This document shows, piece after piece, positions 28,754 to 39,418 of a stretch of DNA of 64,000 bases. Each line of letters begins with the position of its first letter. The first letter of the stretch is position 1. The notes beneath the pieces were generated by a model. The model worked only from the letters and a program-made list of their open reading frames with translations, was not told where the DNA came from and made no database searches. Source of the DNA: Sorangium cellulosum (GTDB lineage: Bacteria > Myxococcota_A > Polyangia > Polyangiales > Polyangiaceae); the NCBI RefSeq assembly GCF_002950945.1, contig NZ_CP012673.1, positions 9,314,501 through 9,378,500 of the forward strand, given 5' to 3'. The translations under genes and the position numbers were made by a program.

Positions 28754-29857
28754 TCATCCGGTCGGCTCGGGCAGGCAGCAGACGGTGGTCGGCTTCGGCT
28801 CGCCGCCGGCCGGAATGCAGCTCCCCGGCTCGTTCACCTCCCATTCGGCGCGGATGCTGCCGAGCGCCGGCCCGGCATCGAACTGCAAGCAACCATCCCC
28901 TTGGCCGACGCTCGTCTCCGCCGTCCCGATGAGCGCGTCCTCGCTGCACGCGCGATCCGCGTAGGCGTTCACCCGCGCCTGGCACCGGCTCGGTGTGCCA
29001 GGCAAGCAGATGCAAGGCTCGCAATCCGCTCCGTTTGCATCCCGAGAAATAAGGGTGATCTTGTCCGAGAACGTCGGAGAGTCTCCCGGCGGAGCCGGCG
29101 GGTAGCAGCTCTGATCACCGCCCGACCCGACGATGCAGTAGCGCCAGCCCGGAGGCAGGTTGGCTTCTTGCTGGTGGACCAGGCACAGATCCGTAAGCTC
29201 AGGGCACTGATTCTCCGCCACGATGCCTCGACATGCGACCGCGATCTGCGAAGGCGTCTCCGGGGGAGGCAGGTCGAAGGTGGTCGCTGTGCACGGCGCC
29301 TCGGTCGCCGGCCCGGTCCAGATCGATCGGACCCGCTCCGACGGCACGGTGCCCGGAGAAACGCAAGCGCCTCGCCAATCCGGTGGCGGATTGAACGGCG
29401 TGGACGTGGCCGCTGTAGTCTGCTCGCACGCGGACAGTGAATTCGCCGCCACCATCCGCGGCAGCACGCAATCCGGGCCGATGCACGCGCACTCCGGGCA
29501 GACCGCCTCGCCGGCCGGGGCCGACTGGAGCAGGAAGGACGTCGTCGGGGCGATGCTCTCCGTGTCGCCCGTCTCGGGATTGACGAACACGAGATCCTCG
29601 CACGACGGCTCCGACTCCTCGGACCCCATCCAGAGGAGCAACGGCTCGCTGAAGAAGGCCAGCTCTTGCATCACACATTTGCCCGAGCAAACCCCGTTGC
29701 TCGTGCCGTCTTCGTTGACGACTGGGCATAGATTCCACGGCTTGCCGCACGGCTCCTCGTCCGTGATACAGGCTCCCGCGGTCACCATGCCGCCCAGACC
29801 GGCCAGCGCGAGCGCGCTGAGCGAGCGTAAAATCCACCGCGTTCTGTTCAACCGCAT
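28754..29857 (-). CDS. Cys-rich secreted lipoprotein, paralogue pair member 1
   Basis: This encodes 367 residues. The N-terminal signal ends near TAGAC, plausibly a lipobox. The mature part is rich in Cys, often as CxxCxC (VCPECACIGPDC, CEPCICLPGT), and shares blocks with the next gene upstream, such as NEDGTSNG and a closing CCLPEPTG against CCLPRES. The two are tandem paralogues in the same orientation. No known enzyme domain was recognised. Many disulfides and export suggest an outer-surface protein. It sits 78 bp downstream of the ECF sigma start on the same strand. Confidence 0.75.
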   Translation of the reverse strand: MRLNRTRWILRSLSALALAGLGGMVTAGACITDEEPCGKPWNLCPVVNEDGTSNGVCSGKCVMQELAFFSEPLLLWMGSEESEPSCEDLVFVNPETGDTESIAPTTSFLLQSAPAGEAVCPECACIGPDCVLPRMVAANSLSACEQTTAATSTPFNPPPDWRGACVSPGTVPSERVRSIWTGPATEAPCTATTFDLPPPETPSQIAVACRGIVAENQCPELTDLCLVHQQEANLPPGWRYCIVGSGGDQSCYPPAPPGDSPTFSDKITLISRDANGADCEPCICLPGTPSRCQARVNAYADRACSEDALIGTAETSVGQGDGCLQFDAGPALGSIRAEWEVNEPGSCIPAGGEPKPTTVCCLPEPTG

Positions 29858-29971
29858 CTCGACCTCATCGCTTTTCTCTGCGCGTTCTCGATGAGACCGC
29901 GCCCCCTTACGCCTTCGTGGCTAGGGCGGTGAGCGGCGCGTGTTCGCCCGCCGCTGCGCCGGTCCACGGAC

Positions 29972-31096
29972 TCACGACTCCCTCGGCAGGCAGCACAGGA
30001 GCCTGGGTTCTCCGCGCTTCACCTCGGGAAACGGCTCGCCTCCCCTCGGCGTGCAGCGCCCCGGCTCGTTGGTGATCCACGTCGCGCTCAGGCTGCCCAG
30101 GCTGGAGGTCGATACAGGGACCACGCAGCTGCCCTCCTCGTCCTCGTTCACGCGGATGAAGAAGATCATGTCGCTGCATGCGCGGTCCTCGTACGTGTAC
30201 ACGAGAGCTTCGCAGCGGTTGGTCTCCGGCACGTCGCATGCGCACGGCGTGCACGCTGGCGTGGTCACAAGGTGGTCGTAGAACACCGAGACCTTCTCGG
30301 AGAACACTTTCCGAGGGTCCGCTGTCCCCTCCGGCTGCGGGCACTCCTCCACACTCGCATCGTCCGAGACGATGCAGTGGCGCCAGCCGTCCGGCAGGCG
30401 AGTCTGCTGCTGGTAGAGCATGCAGTGCTCCGCGGGGTCCGGGCACAGCTTCGACTCCACACGGCCGCCGCACGCGACCGCGACATCGCCTGTCTCCGCC
30501 GCCAGCGGCTGCGGGGGCTCGCCCCTCGCGAACGGCGTGCACCTCTGCGTGGGGCCTATCGAGATGGATGCGAACTGCTCCGGCTCCAGAAAGCCGGGCG
30601 ACACACACGATCCGTCCCAGCCCGGTGGCGGATGGAACGGCGTCGTCGGGTCCCCGGGGCCGTCACTACACGTCCCGAGCTCGCTCGCTGTTACGATCGA
30701 CGGCAGCGCACACGAGGGCCCCATGCAGTCGCACACGGGGCAGCCATGGTCAGCGACCGGCAGGGCCCGCCCGATGAACACGGGCGAGGCGCCGACGAAA
30801 GGAATCCTCTCGCTCGTCTCGGGGTCGATCGTCGCGAGCTCGTCGCAGGACGAAGGCGCAAGCGCCTCGGGCCCTGTCCACACGAGCATTGGCGTACGAA
30901 ACGAGGCCGGCGGCTCGTGAACACACTGCCCCCAGCAATATCCGTTGCTCGTCCCATCGTCGTTCACGACCTCGCACAGCACTTCCTCGGCGCAGGCGCG
31001 TTCTCTGCCGCAACCGCCCCCAGACCCGCCCGCCGCCGCCACGCCGCCCGCAACGAGGAGAGACCCCGCCAGCCGTCTGCTCCGCACCCACCGCAT
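29972..31096 (-). CDS. Cys-rich secreted lipoprotein, paralogue pair member 2
   Basis: This encodes about 374 residues from the ATG at 31096; the open frame extends to 31414, but the signal peptide (Arg-rich start, hydrophobic core, GSGGGC) begins at 31096. Shared motifs with the preceding paralogue include NDDGTSNGYC, the CPVCDCMGPSC type and the final CCLP. Length and Cys spacing agree across the whole protein. The 35-bp gap to the PEGA gene upstream allows a common transcript. Function is unknown. Confidence 0.75.
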   Translation of the reverse strand: MRWVRSRRLAGSLLVAGGVAAAGGSGGGCGRERACAEEVLCEVVNDDGTSNGYCWGQCVHEPPASFRTPMLVWTGPEALAPSSCDELATIDPETSERIPFVGASPVFIGRALPVADHGCPVCDCMGPSCALPSIVTASELGTCSDGPGDPTTPFHPPPGWDGSCVSPGFLEPEQFASISIGPTQRCTPFARGEPPQPLAAETGDVAVACGGRVESKLCPDPAEHCMLYQQQTRLPDGWRHCIVSDDASVEECPQPEGTADPRKVFSEKVSVFYDHLVTTPACTPCACDVPETNRCEALVYTYEDRACSDMIFFIRVNEDEEGSCVVPVSTSSLGSLSATWITNEPGRCTPRGGEPFPEVKRGEPRLLCCLPRES

Positions 31097-31130
31097 TGAG
31101 GCCACCACTCCCTTCGTCTCCTCCGCTGCC

Positions 31131-32159
31131 CTACCAGGATCCGGACACCACCACGCCTCGGAGCTGCGCCGTCGCAACGGGCGCCGCACGCACGGGGCTC
31201 TTGTCCGGCACAGGGGCCCACCAGAACGACGAGACGGCGATCGCTGCGACAACCCCGGCGCTGACAAAGCTCGCGGCCGCGGCGGTCTCCAGCGTATCGC
31301 GCGCGTCGTTCGTGTGGCGCAACGCTGTGCAGTCCACGACGTAGTCCTTTTCCGCGCACGCAAACGGGCCTCCGCGCCGGCGGATCCGATTCGCTTGCGC
31401 GTCCGCATCGCCATCGCGCACCGCCGCCGCGATGGAGAGTCCTGCGCCGATCGCGACCCCGGCCGACGCGAGCGCGAACCAGCCGATCCGGAACATCGTG
31501 CCCGCCGGCATGCCGCCCTGCGCCGCGGGTGCAGCAGCGGCCGTCACCGGCACAACCGGCGCAACCGCCGGGGGCGGCTTCGGCTCCAGGTGAAGGCCGA
31601 CCACCGACTCCCGGCCGCGCTGCGCCTCGAACGGATAGGCGTCCTCGACATAGCCCTCGAGCCTGCCGCGCGCCTCGTGCCGCCCCGGATCGAGGTACAC
31701 GAAGTAGCTGGCCTGTCCGCGGCCGATCCGCCGCCCGTCCACCAGCACCTCGGCCTCGGGCCGGCTCACCGAGATGGTCGCGGACGAGACCTTGCTCTCC
31801 GCCCTCTGAAACCCTTCCATGAAGCGACGCCGCGCCGGCGGCGCGAGCGTCTCCCGGTCCAGCAGGGACGCGCGCAGGTGCTCCGCCGCGTCCTTGAACC
31901 GCCCCAGCGCGAGCTCGGCGAGCCCGAGCTCTCCCGCGAACTCCGGCCGCGGATCCGCCTCCCATGCGGCCCGGTAGGACGCCTCGGCTTCCTCCCACCG
32001 CCCCGCGCGCCGCGCCTTCTCGCCCCACGCGAACGCCTCCTCAGCCTCGGAGCGCGCCGTGGCCGGTGCGTGCGGCGCTTCGCCGGCCGCGAGCGCCGCG
32101 CGACTGCACACGACGACCGCTGCGGCCACCGCAAGTGGCAACCAGCCTGTGGACCCCAT
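31131..32159 (-). CDS. TPR/PEGA-domain membrane protein
   Basis: This encodes 342 residues. A cleavable-type signal peptide ends near AALAAG. Residues 38-115 are TPR-like (WGEKARRAGRWEEAEASYRA). A PEGA domain follows (about 125-190, with VLVDGRRIGRGQASYFVYLD), a small beta sandwich common in myxobacterial surface proteins. Two hydrophobic segments (about 230-250 and 295-318) then bracket a region with two Cys. The gene is divergent to an ECF sigma gene (32356), an arrangement often seen for myxobacterial envelope-response loci. The role is unknown; a periplasmic sensor or scaffold is plausible. Confidence 0.85.
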   Translation of the reverse strand: MGSTGWLPLAVAAAVVVCSRAALAAGEAPHAPATARSEAEEAFAWGEKARRAGRWEEAEASYRAAWEADPRPEFAGELGLAELALGRFKDAAEHLRASLLDRETLAPPARRRFMEGFQRAESKVSSATISVSRPEAEVLVDGRRIGRGQASYFVYLDPGRHEARGRLEGYVEDAYPFEAQRGRESVVGLHLEPKPPPAVAPVVPVTAAAAPAAQGGMPAGTMFRIGWFALASAGVAIGAGLSIAAAVRDGDADAQANRIRRRGGPFACAEKDYVVDCTALRHTNDARDTLETAAAASFVSAGVVAAIAVSSFWWAPVPDKSPVRAAPVATAQLRGVVVSGSW

Positions 32160-32355
32160 TCCCTCGGCACGTTACGCAGCGAGCTTCTTCTGCGTCAAGC
32201 TGCCTTGGGCCACCAAAAACGGCAAAAAAGAAGCACTTGGCCGAGAATTTCTGAGACGTACCCGGAATGCATTCCCGGCCGTGGGGCGCACCGAGCGTGC
32301 TCGCGCCGTCGTCACGGGCTGAAGAACCGGCGCCGCCAGCCATGACGATTTCCAA

Positions 32356-33603
32356 ATGCCGAACGGGCTCGCCAGGGAACACGGATGCATGGGCAAAAAA
32401 TCTCGAAAGAACGACGAGGCCTCCGAGCAACACCCGATCACCCTGGAGGTGATCATCGCGAAGCACCAGGACGTCATCCGCTGGGTTGTGGAGCAGCAGG
32501 GCTTCCACGGCGCGGATCGGGACGACCTGGTCCAGGAGGTCTTCTGGAGCGCCGCGCGGTCGCTGCCGCGGTTCGATCCCCGCCGCGGCACCCTGCGCAC
32601 CTGGCTCATGAGCATCACATTCCACGTGATATCCCACGAGCGCCACCGCGCGTACCGGCGTTATGAAGAGCCGTGGCCCGAGGAAGCGCTGGACGGGCTC
32701 GCCAGCCGCATGCCGGACTCCGAGACACGGCTCATCGCGGAGCAACGGTGCGAGGTCCTCACGGGGTTGCTCCAGGAGGTACCGCAGAAGCGCAGGGAGA
32801 TCCTCGTCGCGCACGACCTCGAGGAGGAGGCCATCGAGACGATCGCCGAGGAGCGCGGGATGCCGCCCAACACCGCGTGGAACCACCTCCGGCTCGCGCG
32901 GCAGAGCCTGAAGGGGGCACTCCGGCGCTGGCAAGCGCGCCACCGTGGCCGCGGGTTGCTCCTCGCGCCGCTCGCCGCGGCGTTCGGCGCGGCCGAGGCG
33001 CGCGCCTCCGGCGGGCCGCTCCGCAGAGGGCTGCTCCGGCGCGTCGTCGACCGCATCGGCGGCGGCCTCCAGCGCGCAGCGGATCAAGGCGCTGCGAGGC
33101 CGGCGGCGAGCACGTGGCGCGCCTCGCCTGCGCGCCCGCGGCCTCCCGGAAGAGCGATCGCCAGCACCGCGGCCGGCGTCGTGGCCGGCGCGATCGCGCT
33201 GCTCCCCCCCGGACCGAGCGGCGTTCTCCCGACGCCCCCGGGCCACGCGACCACGCCGCGATCCCCGCAGGTGCTCGGGGCCGTTCGGCGCGGCCGGGAT
33301 CTTCCCTCGCTCCCGGAGCTGCCGCTGGCTACGCCGGCCGCCGCCGGTGCGGGCGGCGCTCCGAAGGCAACAGGCCACGATCCGTCGAACGCTCGGCACG
33401 CTCCCCGCCAGCTTCAGGGCGGCGGCGCCCTGTCCGGGATCGAGCTCCAGCTGTGGCGGCAGGTGATGGCGGCGCGCTCCTCCGGTCGAGACGACATGCG
33501 CCAGCTGCTCGAGCGACACCGGCGCGACTTCCCTCGGGGCGCCTATGCAGGAGACCGCGACGAGCTCCTGCAACGTACGCCGGTCGCCGCGCGGCCGGAG
33601 TGA
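32356..33603 (+). CDS. ECF-type sigma factor with C-terminal membrane-like extension
   Basis: This encodes 415 residues from the ATG at 32356; an in-frame ATG at 32389 is an equally possible start. Sigma region 2 is DRDDLVQEVFWSAARSLPRF, followed by the -10-binding LRTWLMSITFHVI. Region 4 is IETIAEERGMPPNTAWNHLR. Unlike standard ECF sigmas of about 190 residues, it continues for over 200 residues, including a hydrophobic stretch (IASTAAGVVAGAIALL, about 277-292) and a Pro/Gly-rich tail. That resembles sigma factors carrying their own membrane-bound regulatory tail. It diverges from the PEGA gene, which may respond to it. Confidence 0.85.
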   Translation: MPNGLAREHGCMGKKSRKNDEASEQHPITLEVIIAKHQDVIRWVVEQQGFHGADRDDLVQEVFWSAARSLPRFDPRRGTLRTWLMSITFHVISHERHRAYRRYEEPWPEEALDGLASRMPDSETRLIAEQRCEVLTGLLQEVPQKRREILVAHDLEEEAIETIAEERGMPPNTAWNHLRLARQSLKGALRRWQARHRGRGLLLAPLAAAFGAAEARASGGPLRRGLLRRVVDRIGGGLQRAADQGAARPAASTWRASPARPRPPGRAIASTAAGVVAGAIALLPPGPSGVLPTPPGHATTPRSPQVLGAVRRGRDLPSLPELPLATPAAAGAGGAPKATGHDPSNARHAPRQLQGGGALSGIELQLWRQVMAARSSGRDDMRQLLERHRRDFPRGAYAGDRDELLQRTPVAARPE

Positions 33604-33751
33604 CGCAGCGCCGCGGAGCCCGCTCCCCGTGATCGCTCACGACCGCCGCGCCCGTCGGGATCCTGCCGGCGCGGAGTTCCTGCCAGGGCATTGCGGAGGG
33701 CCGCCGCGCTCGGCAAGCATCGACCCGTTTTGTCAACCCCAGGAGGCGCCC

Positions 33752-34516
33752 ATGGCAGACCCCTATATCGATCCCTTCGAGACGAGAATCTACGGCAAGT
33801 TCGCGCGCGAGCAGATGTCCGCGGTCCTGACGGGCAAGGTCCCCGCCCTCGACGACATGCTCGAGTTCGCGATCAACAAGCAGCGCATGGCCGATCAGGC
33901 GATGGGGGACGTCCTCGACCGCCAGCCCAAGCCGGCGCCGGAGCTCGACAGCAACGCTGTCCTGGAGGAGGCGCGCGACGTCATCGTGCGGTTCGCGTCG
34001 TACCTCGACTCGCTGAAAGGGCGGCCGGTCGATCCGAAGCTGTTCTTCCGCGGCGAGGCGCCGAGCGTGCTCGCGCGCCGGCGGATCACGAAGCTGACCG
34101 CCGCGGTCGGGCACATCGCCGACGAGCTCGAGAAGCACCGCGCCAGGATCCGCGGCGCGGAGATGTGGGAGGCCGAGATCAGGGAGGTGCACGAGAAGCT
34201 TGTTATCGTCGAGCGGCAGCAGCGCGCCTCGCGGGTCGAGCGGCTCGAGCTCGGCCCCGAGGTGTCGACCGCGCGCGAGGCGTGGCTCGCCGTCTACAAC
34301 GCGAACAAGCTCCTCGTGCGCGGGCTGCTCGCCCACCTCGGCAAGCCCGAGCTCATGCCGCTCATCTTCGACGACCTCGCCGAGGTCCACCGCGCGAGCG
34401 GCGTGAGCGACGCGCTCCCGCCGGGGCAGCCGGCCGCGCCGGCCGAGCCGACGGCCGCGCCGCCCGCGCCGGCGGCCGCGACGCCCGCCCAGCCGGGGCC
34501 CTCGCCGGACGCGTGA
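33752..34516 (+). CDS. Helical protein of unknown function with Ala/Pro tail
   Basis: This encodes about 254 residues. A perfect AGGAGG site lies 6 bp before the ATG at 33752. The first 215 residues are rich in Glu, Arg, Leu and Ala without a signal peptide, and look mostly helical; landmarks are MADPYIDPFETRIYGKFARE and PVDPKLFFRGEAPSVLARRR. The last 35 residues are Pro/Ala-rich. I do not recognise the family. It is monocistronic by appearance, and its 3' end runs into a 42-bp tandem hairpin array. Confidence 0.7.
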   Translation: MADPYIDPFETRIYGKFAREQMSAVLTGKVPALDDMLEFAINKQRMADQAMGDVLDRQPKPAPELDSNAVLEEARDVIVRFASYLDSLKGRPVDPKLFFRGEAPSVLARRRITKLTAAVGHIADELEKHRARIRGAEMWEAEIREVHEKLVIVERQQRASRVERLELGPEVSTAREAWLAVYNANKLLVRGLLAHLGKPELMPLIFDDLAEVHRASGVSDALPPGQPAAPAEPTAAPPAPAAATPAQPGPSPDA

Positions 34517-34523
34517 GCCCGCG

Positions 34524-34790
34524 GCCCGCTGCAACGCTTGCATCGAGCGTTGCAGCGGGCGACTCGGCCGTTGCAACGCTTGCATCAAGCGTTGCAACGG
34601 CCGACTCGGTCGCCGAGTCGGCCGTTGCAACGCTTGAGACGGCCGACTCTGTGGCCCAGCGGGCCGTTTCAAGGCTTGAGATGGCCCACTCGGCGGCCGA
34701 GAGAGCCGTTTCAAGGCTTGAAATCGCCGACTCGGCGACCGAGTCGGGCGTTTCAAGCCTTGAAGCGGGTGACTGTGCGCCCGGGAAGGC
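34524..34790. repeat. 42-bp tandem array of GTTGCAACGCTTG-type hairpins
   Basis: This follows the stop at 34516. First hairpin: 34524-34538 with 34546-34560, 15 bp perfect. Second: 34566-34582 with 34586-34602, 17 bp perfect, 3-nt loop. Then four 42-bp units each hold a CGACTCGG-type palindrome followed by GTTGCAACGCTTG or GTTTCAAGGCTTG. The period of 42 (14 codons) keeps several frames open. The array sits between convergent genes, so it may terminate both transcripts, but its repetition goes beyond a normal terminator. Confidence 0.8.
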
Positions 34791-34870
34791 GATCTCCTCG
34801 CACCACGCGCGAGCGTTCCCGATCGGGGACGGGGGTTTTGCTCTCCTGGGATCGAGCGGGGAAGCCCGCC

Positions 34871-35413
34871 TCAGGGCGTGCTGTTCGGGTCTGCCGGATC
34901 GCTGCCGGCATCGACCTCGTCGCCGTCGAGATGGCCGTCGAGGTCGCGGTCGACGCCGATGCGATAGCCGGAGCCTGGAGGGGCGCAGGTGTAGGTGAGC
35001 GCGGCGTCGTGGGACGTGACGAAGGCACGCAAGCCGGCGCTCGCGACCAGCGGCGCCGATTGCCGATCGGTCGCGAAGTAACCATTGCCCAGGTAGCTGA
35101 GGCCCACCGCGGTGGAGCCGATCCGGCCCTTTGCCACGAGATCACATTCGAGGAGATCGGCTCGCGCCTCCAGGAGGTCGATGCGCGCAGCGACGATCGC
35201 CTCGTTGCCGTCGTCGAGCGTCACCTGCTGGCCCACGATCGGCGCCAGGTTGCTCTCGATCGCGAGCTGGTACTGCTCCATGTCCCGCTTGCCCTGCGCG
35301 CCGGCCGCGTCGACCGGAATGCCGAACAGGGTGAAGGGGCCGAAATCGAAGCCGCTGGCGAAGCGGAACAGGTCCGGAATGGTCCCGTCATGGTTGAAGC
35401 CGAAGCCGCGGAC
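34871..35413 (-). pseudogene. 3' part of the cytochrome gene, downstream of the in-frame TAG
   Basis: In the same frame as 35414-37678, translation past the TAG continues at once as VRGFGFNHDGTIPDLFRF, the normal continuation of MauG/cytochrome c peroxidase-like proteins after GDQ. The piece runs about 180 residues and ends in DRDLDGHLDGDEVD, a calcium-loop-like tail typical of secreted proteins. It has no start codon or ribosome binding site of its own at the right place; the first ATG (35281) would drop the conserved part. I read it as the remainder of one gene interrupted by a single nonsense change (CAG to TAG), a sequencing error, or a readthrough site. Confidence 0.7.
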
Positions 35414-37678
<2,265 letters not shown>

Positions 37679-37924
37679 GAGTACCTCGACATGCCGTAGG
37701 TCCTTCAGGGCTCGCAGCCTGCGGTGGCTGGGGAAACAGCAGGTCGTCCGATTCAGCAATTCAAGATCGATGCCAGCGGGAACACGACGTTTGCGGCGGT
37801 GATGTCGAGGCGGGCCCGCGCCGCCGCCGCTGCTGCCTGGAGGCCTCAGATGCGGAGCACGCCAATCACCCTCGTGAACGACCGCTGACACTTGGCCGCA
37901 ACCGACGAAGGGGCGGCGGTTCGT

Positions 37925-37952
37925 ATACTAATCGCCAGGCGAGCCATGTAAA
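37925..37952 (-). promoter_or_regulatory. Sigma-70-like promoter for the propeller-cytochrome gene
   Basis: On the minus strand, TTTACA (37952-37947) is separated by 16 bp from TAGTAT (37930-37925). The local sequence is unusually AT-rich for this genome. It lies about 245 bp upstream of the ATG at 37678, with no gene between. Confidence 0.45.
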
Positions 37953-38183
37953 TCAAATAACGCGTTCACCCACGTCATCACCGTTCATGGACAGACGCTG
38001 CCGCCTGTGCACGGGCGATGTCGCTCTTGGCACGTCCTGGCTTCGCTCGTCCTGGGCCGCGATCCGATCAATCCGTCGAGGGCGATCGACGGTGAGCTGC
38101 CGGCACGTCGCACCTCGCACCACGCCCGGCCGTTCCGCCGCGGAAACCGCGAGGAGCGGCGCGACGCGCGGACGGCGATGTGA

Positions 38184-38205
38184 TTCACAGTGAATTCACA
38201 GTGAA
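38184..38205. promoter_or_regulatory. Two abutting 11-bp palindromes, operator-like
   Basis: TTCACAGTGAA occurs at 38184-38194 and again at 38195-38205 with no spacer. Each is a perfect palindrome around a central base. Tandem sites one helical turn apart suit cooperative binding of a dimeric repressor or activator. The nearest downstream plus-strand genes are the mini-ORF at 38451 and the secreted protein at 38650. Confidence 0.5.
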
Positions 38206-38450
38206 ATGACGTGACAGGCCGCCGAGCCGACGTTTGCCGTGCGCGCGGCGGCCGTACCGTGCGCGCGGCGGCCGTCGCGACGCTCGGGTGTCGACGCCGC
38301 GCTCCGCGAGATGCTGCCCGCGCTCTCGCCATCGCTGCTCGGCCAGGCCCCGATCCCGAGATCCCTGGATACGTGCTCCTTCACTGCCCGTAGACAGGCG
38401 GCCCACGCGTATGATTGAATGAATATTTCAGCACAAAGGAGCTTTCAACG

Positions 38451-38498
38451 ATGCCTATCTCTCGAGTTCATCTTGCAGCCGCGGCGCTCGCGCCGTAG
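38451..38498 (+). CDS. Possible 15-residue mini-ORF or broken signal-peptide gene
   Basis: An ATG at 38451 follows AAAGGAG at 8-9 bp and reads MPISRVHLAAAALAP before TAG. The next codons in the same frame, LSAPTTPPAAPPP then TGA, continue a signal-peptide-like composition, so this may be the start of a small secreted-protein gene broken by stop codons. It could instead be a leader peptide for the gene at 38650. TATGAT at 38410-38415 resembles a -10 box. Evidence is limited to the ribosome site and composition. Confidence 0.25.
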   Translation: MPISRVHLAAAALAP

Positions 38499-38649
38499 CT
38501 CTCCGCACCAACAACGCCTCCGGCGGCGCCACCGCCGTGAGATGAAGAGATAGTCTCTCCATGCTCGTTTGAACGGACCTGTCGCGGCGCCCTGGCGCGA
38601 GGACGCGCCGAGACCGCGCGCCCTGGTCCATGGAAAGGATCGAAACCGT

Positions 38650-39135
38650 ATGCACAAGCGGCTCCTGTTCGCTCTCTCGCTGCTCCCGCTCGCGGCCTTC
38701 GGGCTCGCCCTCCGGCCGGCGCCCACCCTGGCCGGCGGCTTCCCTTCCAGCTGCGCCGGGACCTACCTGATCTCGGAAGCCGGAGGGGCCAGGGATTTCT
38801 GGACGTTCGCGGCCGACGGGTCCTTCTTCGGGACCACCTCGACCCAGCCCCTCTACAATTTCTCGAACCAGCAGGGGAGCTGGGAGAAGGTGGGTCACGA
38901 AGGCGCTCGGGGCGCCCTGTTCGCGTTCGTGTACGACGAGGACAACACCCTGATGACGACGGCGCGGATCGATGTCGTCGTCGACACGGTCGGTCAGGGC
39001 TGCGACGAGATCGCCGGCTCTCTCGTCGTGCGCACCTTCGAGGACGGCGAAGATCCGCTCGTTCCTTCGAGCGACACCGGCGATCCCATCGCCTCCGACA
39101 CCTTCACCGGCCGGCGCGCGAAGCCGAGCCCGTGA
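38650..39135 (+). CDS. Small secreted protein of unknown function
   Basis: This encodes about 161 residues. GGAAAGGA precedes the ATG at 38650. A clear signal peptide (KRLLFALSLLPLAAFGLAL) ends near TLAGG. The mature part is a single small beta-rich domain with FWTFAADGSFFGTTSTQ and two Cys that could pair. I do not recognise the family. No transmembrane segment or catalytic motif was seen. Convergent to the dehydrogenase operon, with a hairpin between (39308-39385). Confidence 0.75.
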   Translation: MHKRLLFALSLLPLAAFGLALRPAPTLAGGFPSSCAGTYLISEAGGARDFWTFAADGSFFGTTSTQPLYNFSNQQGSWEKVGHEGARGALFAFVYDEDNTLMTTARIDVVVDTVGQGCDEIAGSLVVRTFEDGEDPLVPSSDTGDPIASDTFTGRRAKPSP

Positions 39136-39307
39136 TGGCGGCCTTCCTCACGGATAGATGATCGATGTCACATAGCCAGATACCGTCGGGTTACCGATGT
39201 GTTCCTACGTGGAGAGGTCGAACGCACCCCAACCGGGGTGAAACTCCACGTCGAATGCATTTGCGTGCCAGGACTCCATACCTGAGACATCCCCTCGAAT
39301 TCTTCGA

Positions 39308-39385
39308 AAAATTCACAGGGAGGCGGGGAGACGGGGAGGAAAATCTTCAAATACTCCCTGTCTCCTCGCCTCCCTGTTCAATTTT
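39308..39385. terminator. Strong hairpin between convergent genes
   Basis: 39315-39338 pairs with 39354-39377 over 24 bp; the two non-Watson-Crick positions are G opposite T, so both would be wobble pairs in plus-strand RNA. Beyond a small bulge, AAAATT (39308-39313) pairs with AATTTT (39380-39385). The loop is 15 nt. It can act on the transcript ending at 39135, but lies within the 3' flank of the minus-strand gene ending at 39419 as well. The AT-rich base and the polypurine arm also fit a dispersed palindromic repeat. Confidence 0.6.
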
Positions 39386-39418
39386 CCCGCGGAAAAGGCC
39401 CGCGCCCGCGCCTTCGCC

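Larger units (their letters stand above)
37679..38649. other. Long non-coding stretch with palindromes and a direct repeat
   Basis: About 970 bp without a recognisable gene. It holds the promoter-like pair at 37925-37952, the tandem palindromes at 38184-38205, a 20-bp direct repeat beginning CCGTGCGCGCGGCGGCCGT at 38237 and 38257, and a short open frame at 38451-38498 with a good ribosome binding site. A minus-strand frame near 37985-38332 and others lack coding character. Confidence 0.5.

Noticed and set aside
34524-34790. CRISPR array
   Set aside because: Units are contiguous palindromes with no variable spacers, and no cas genes are present.
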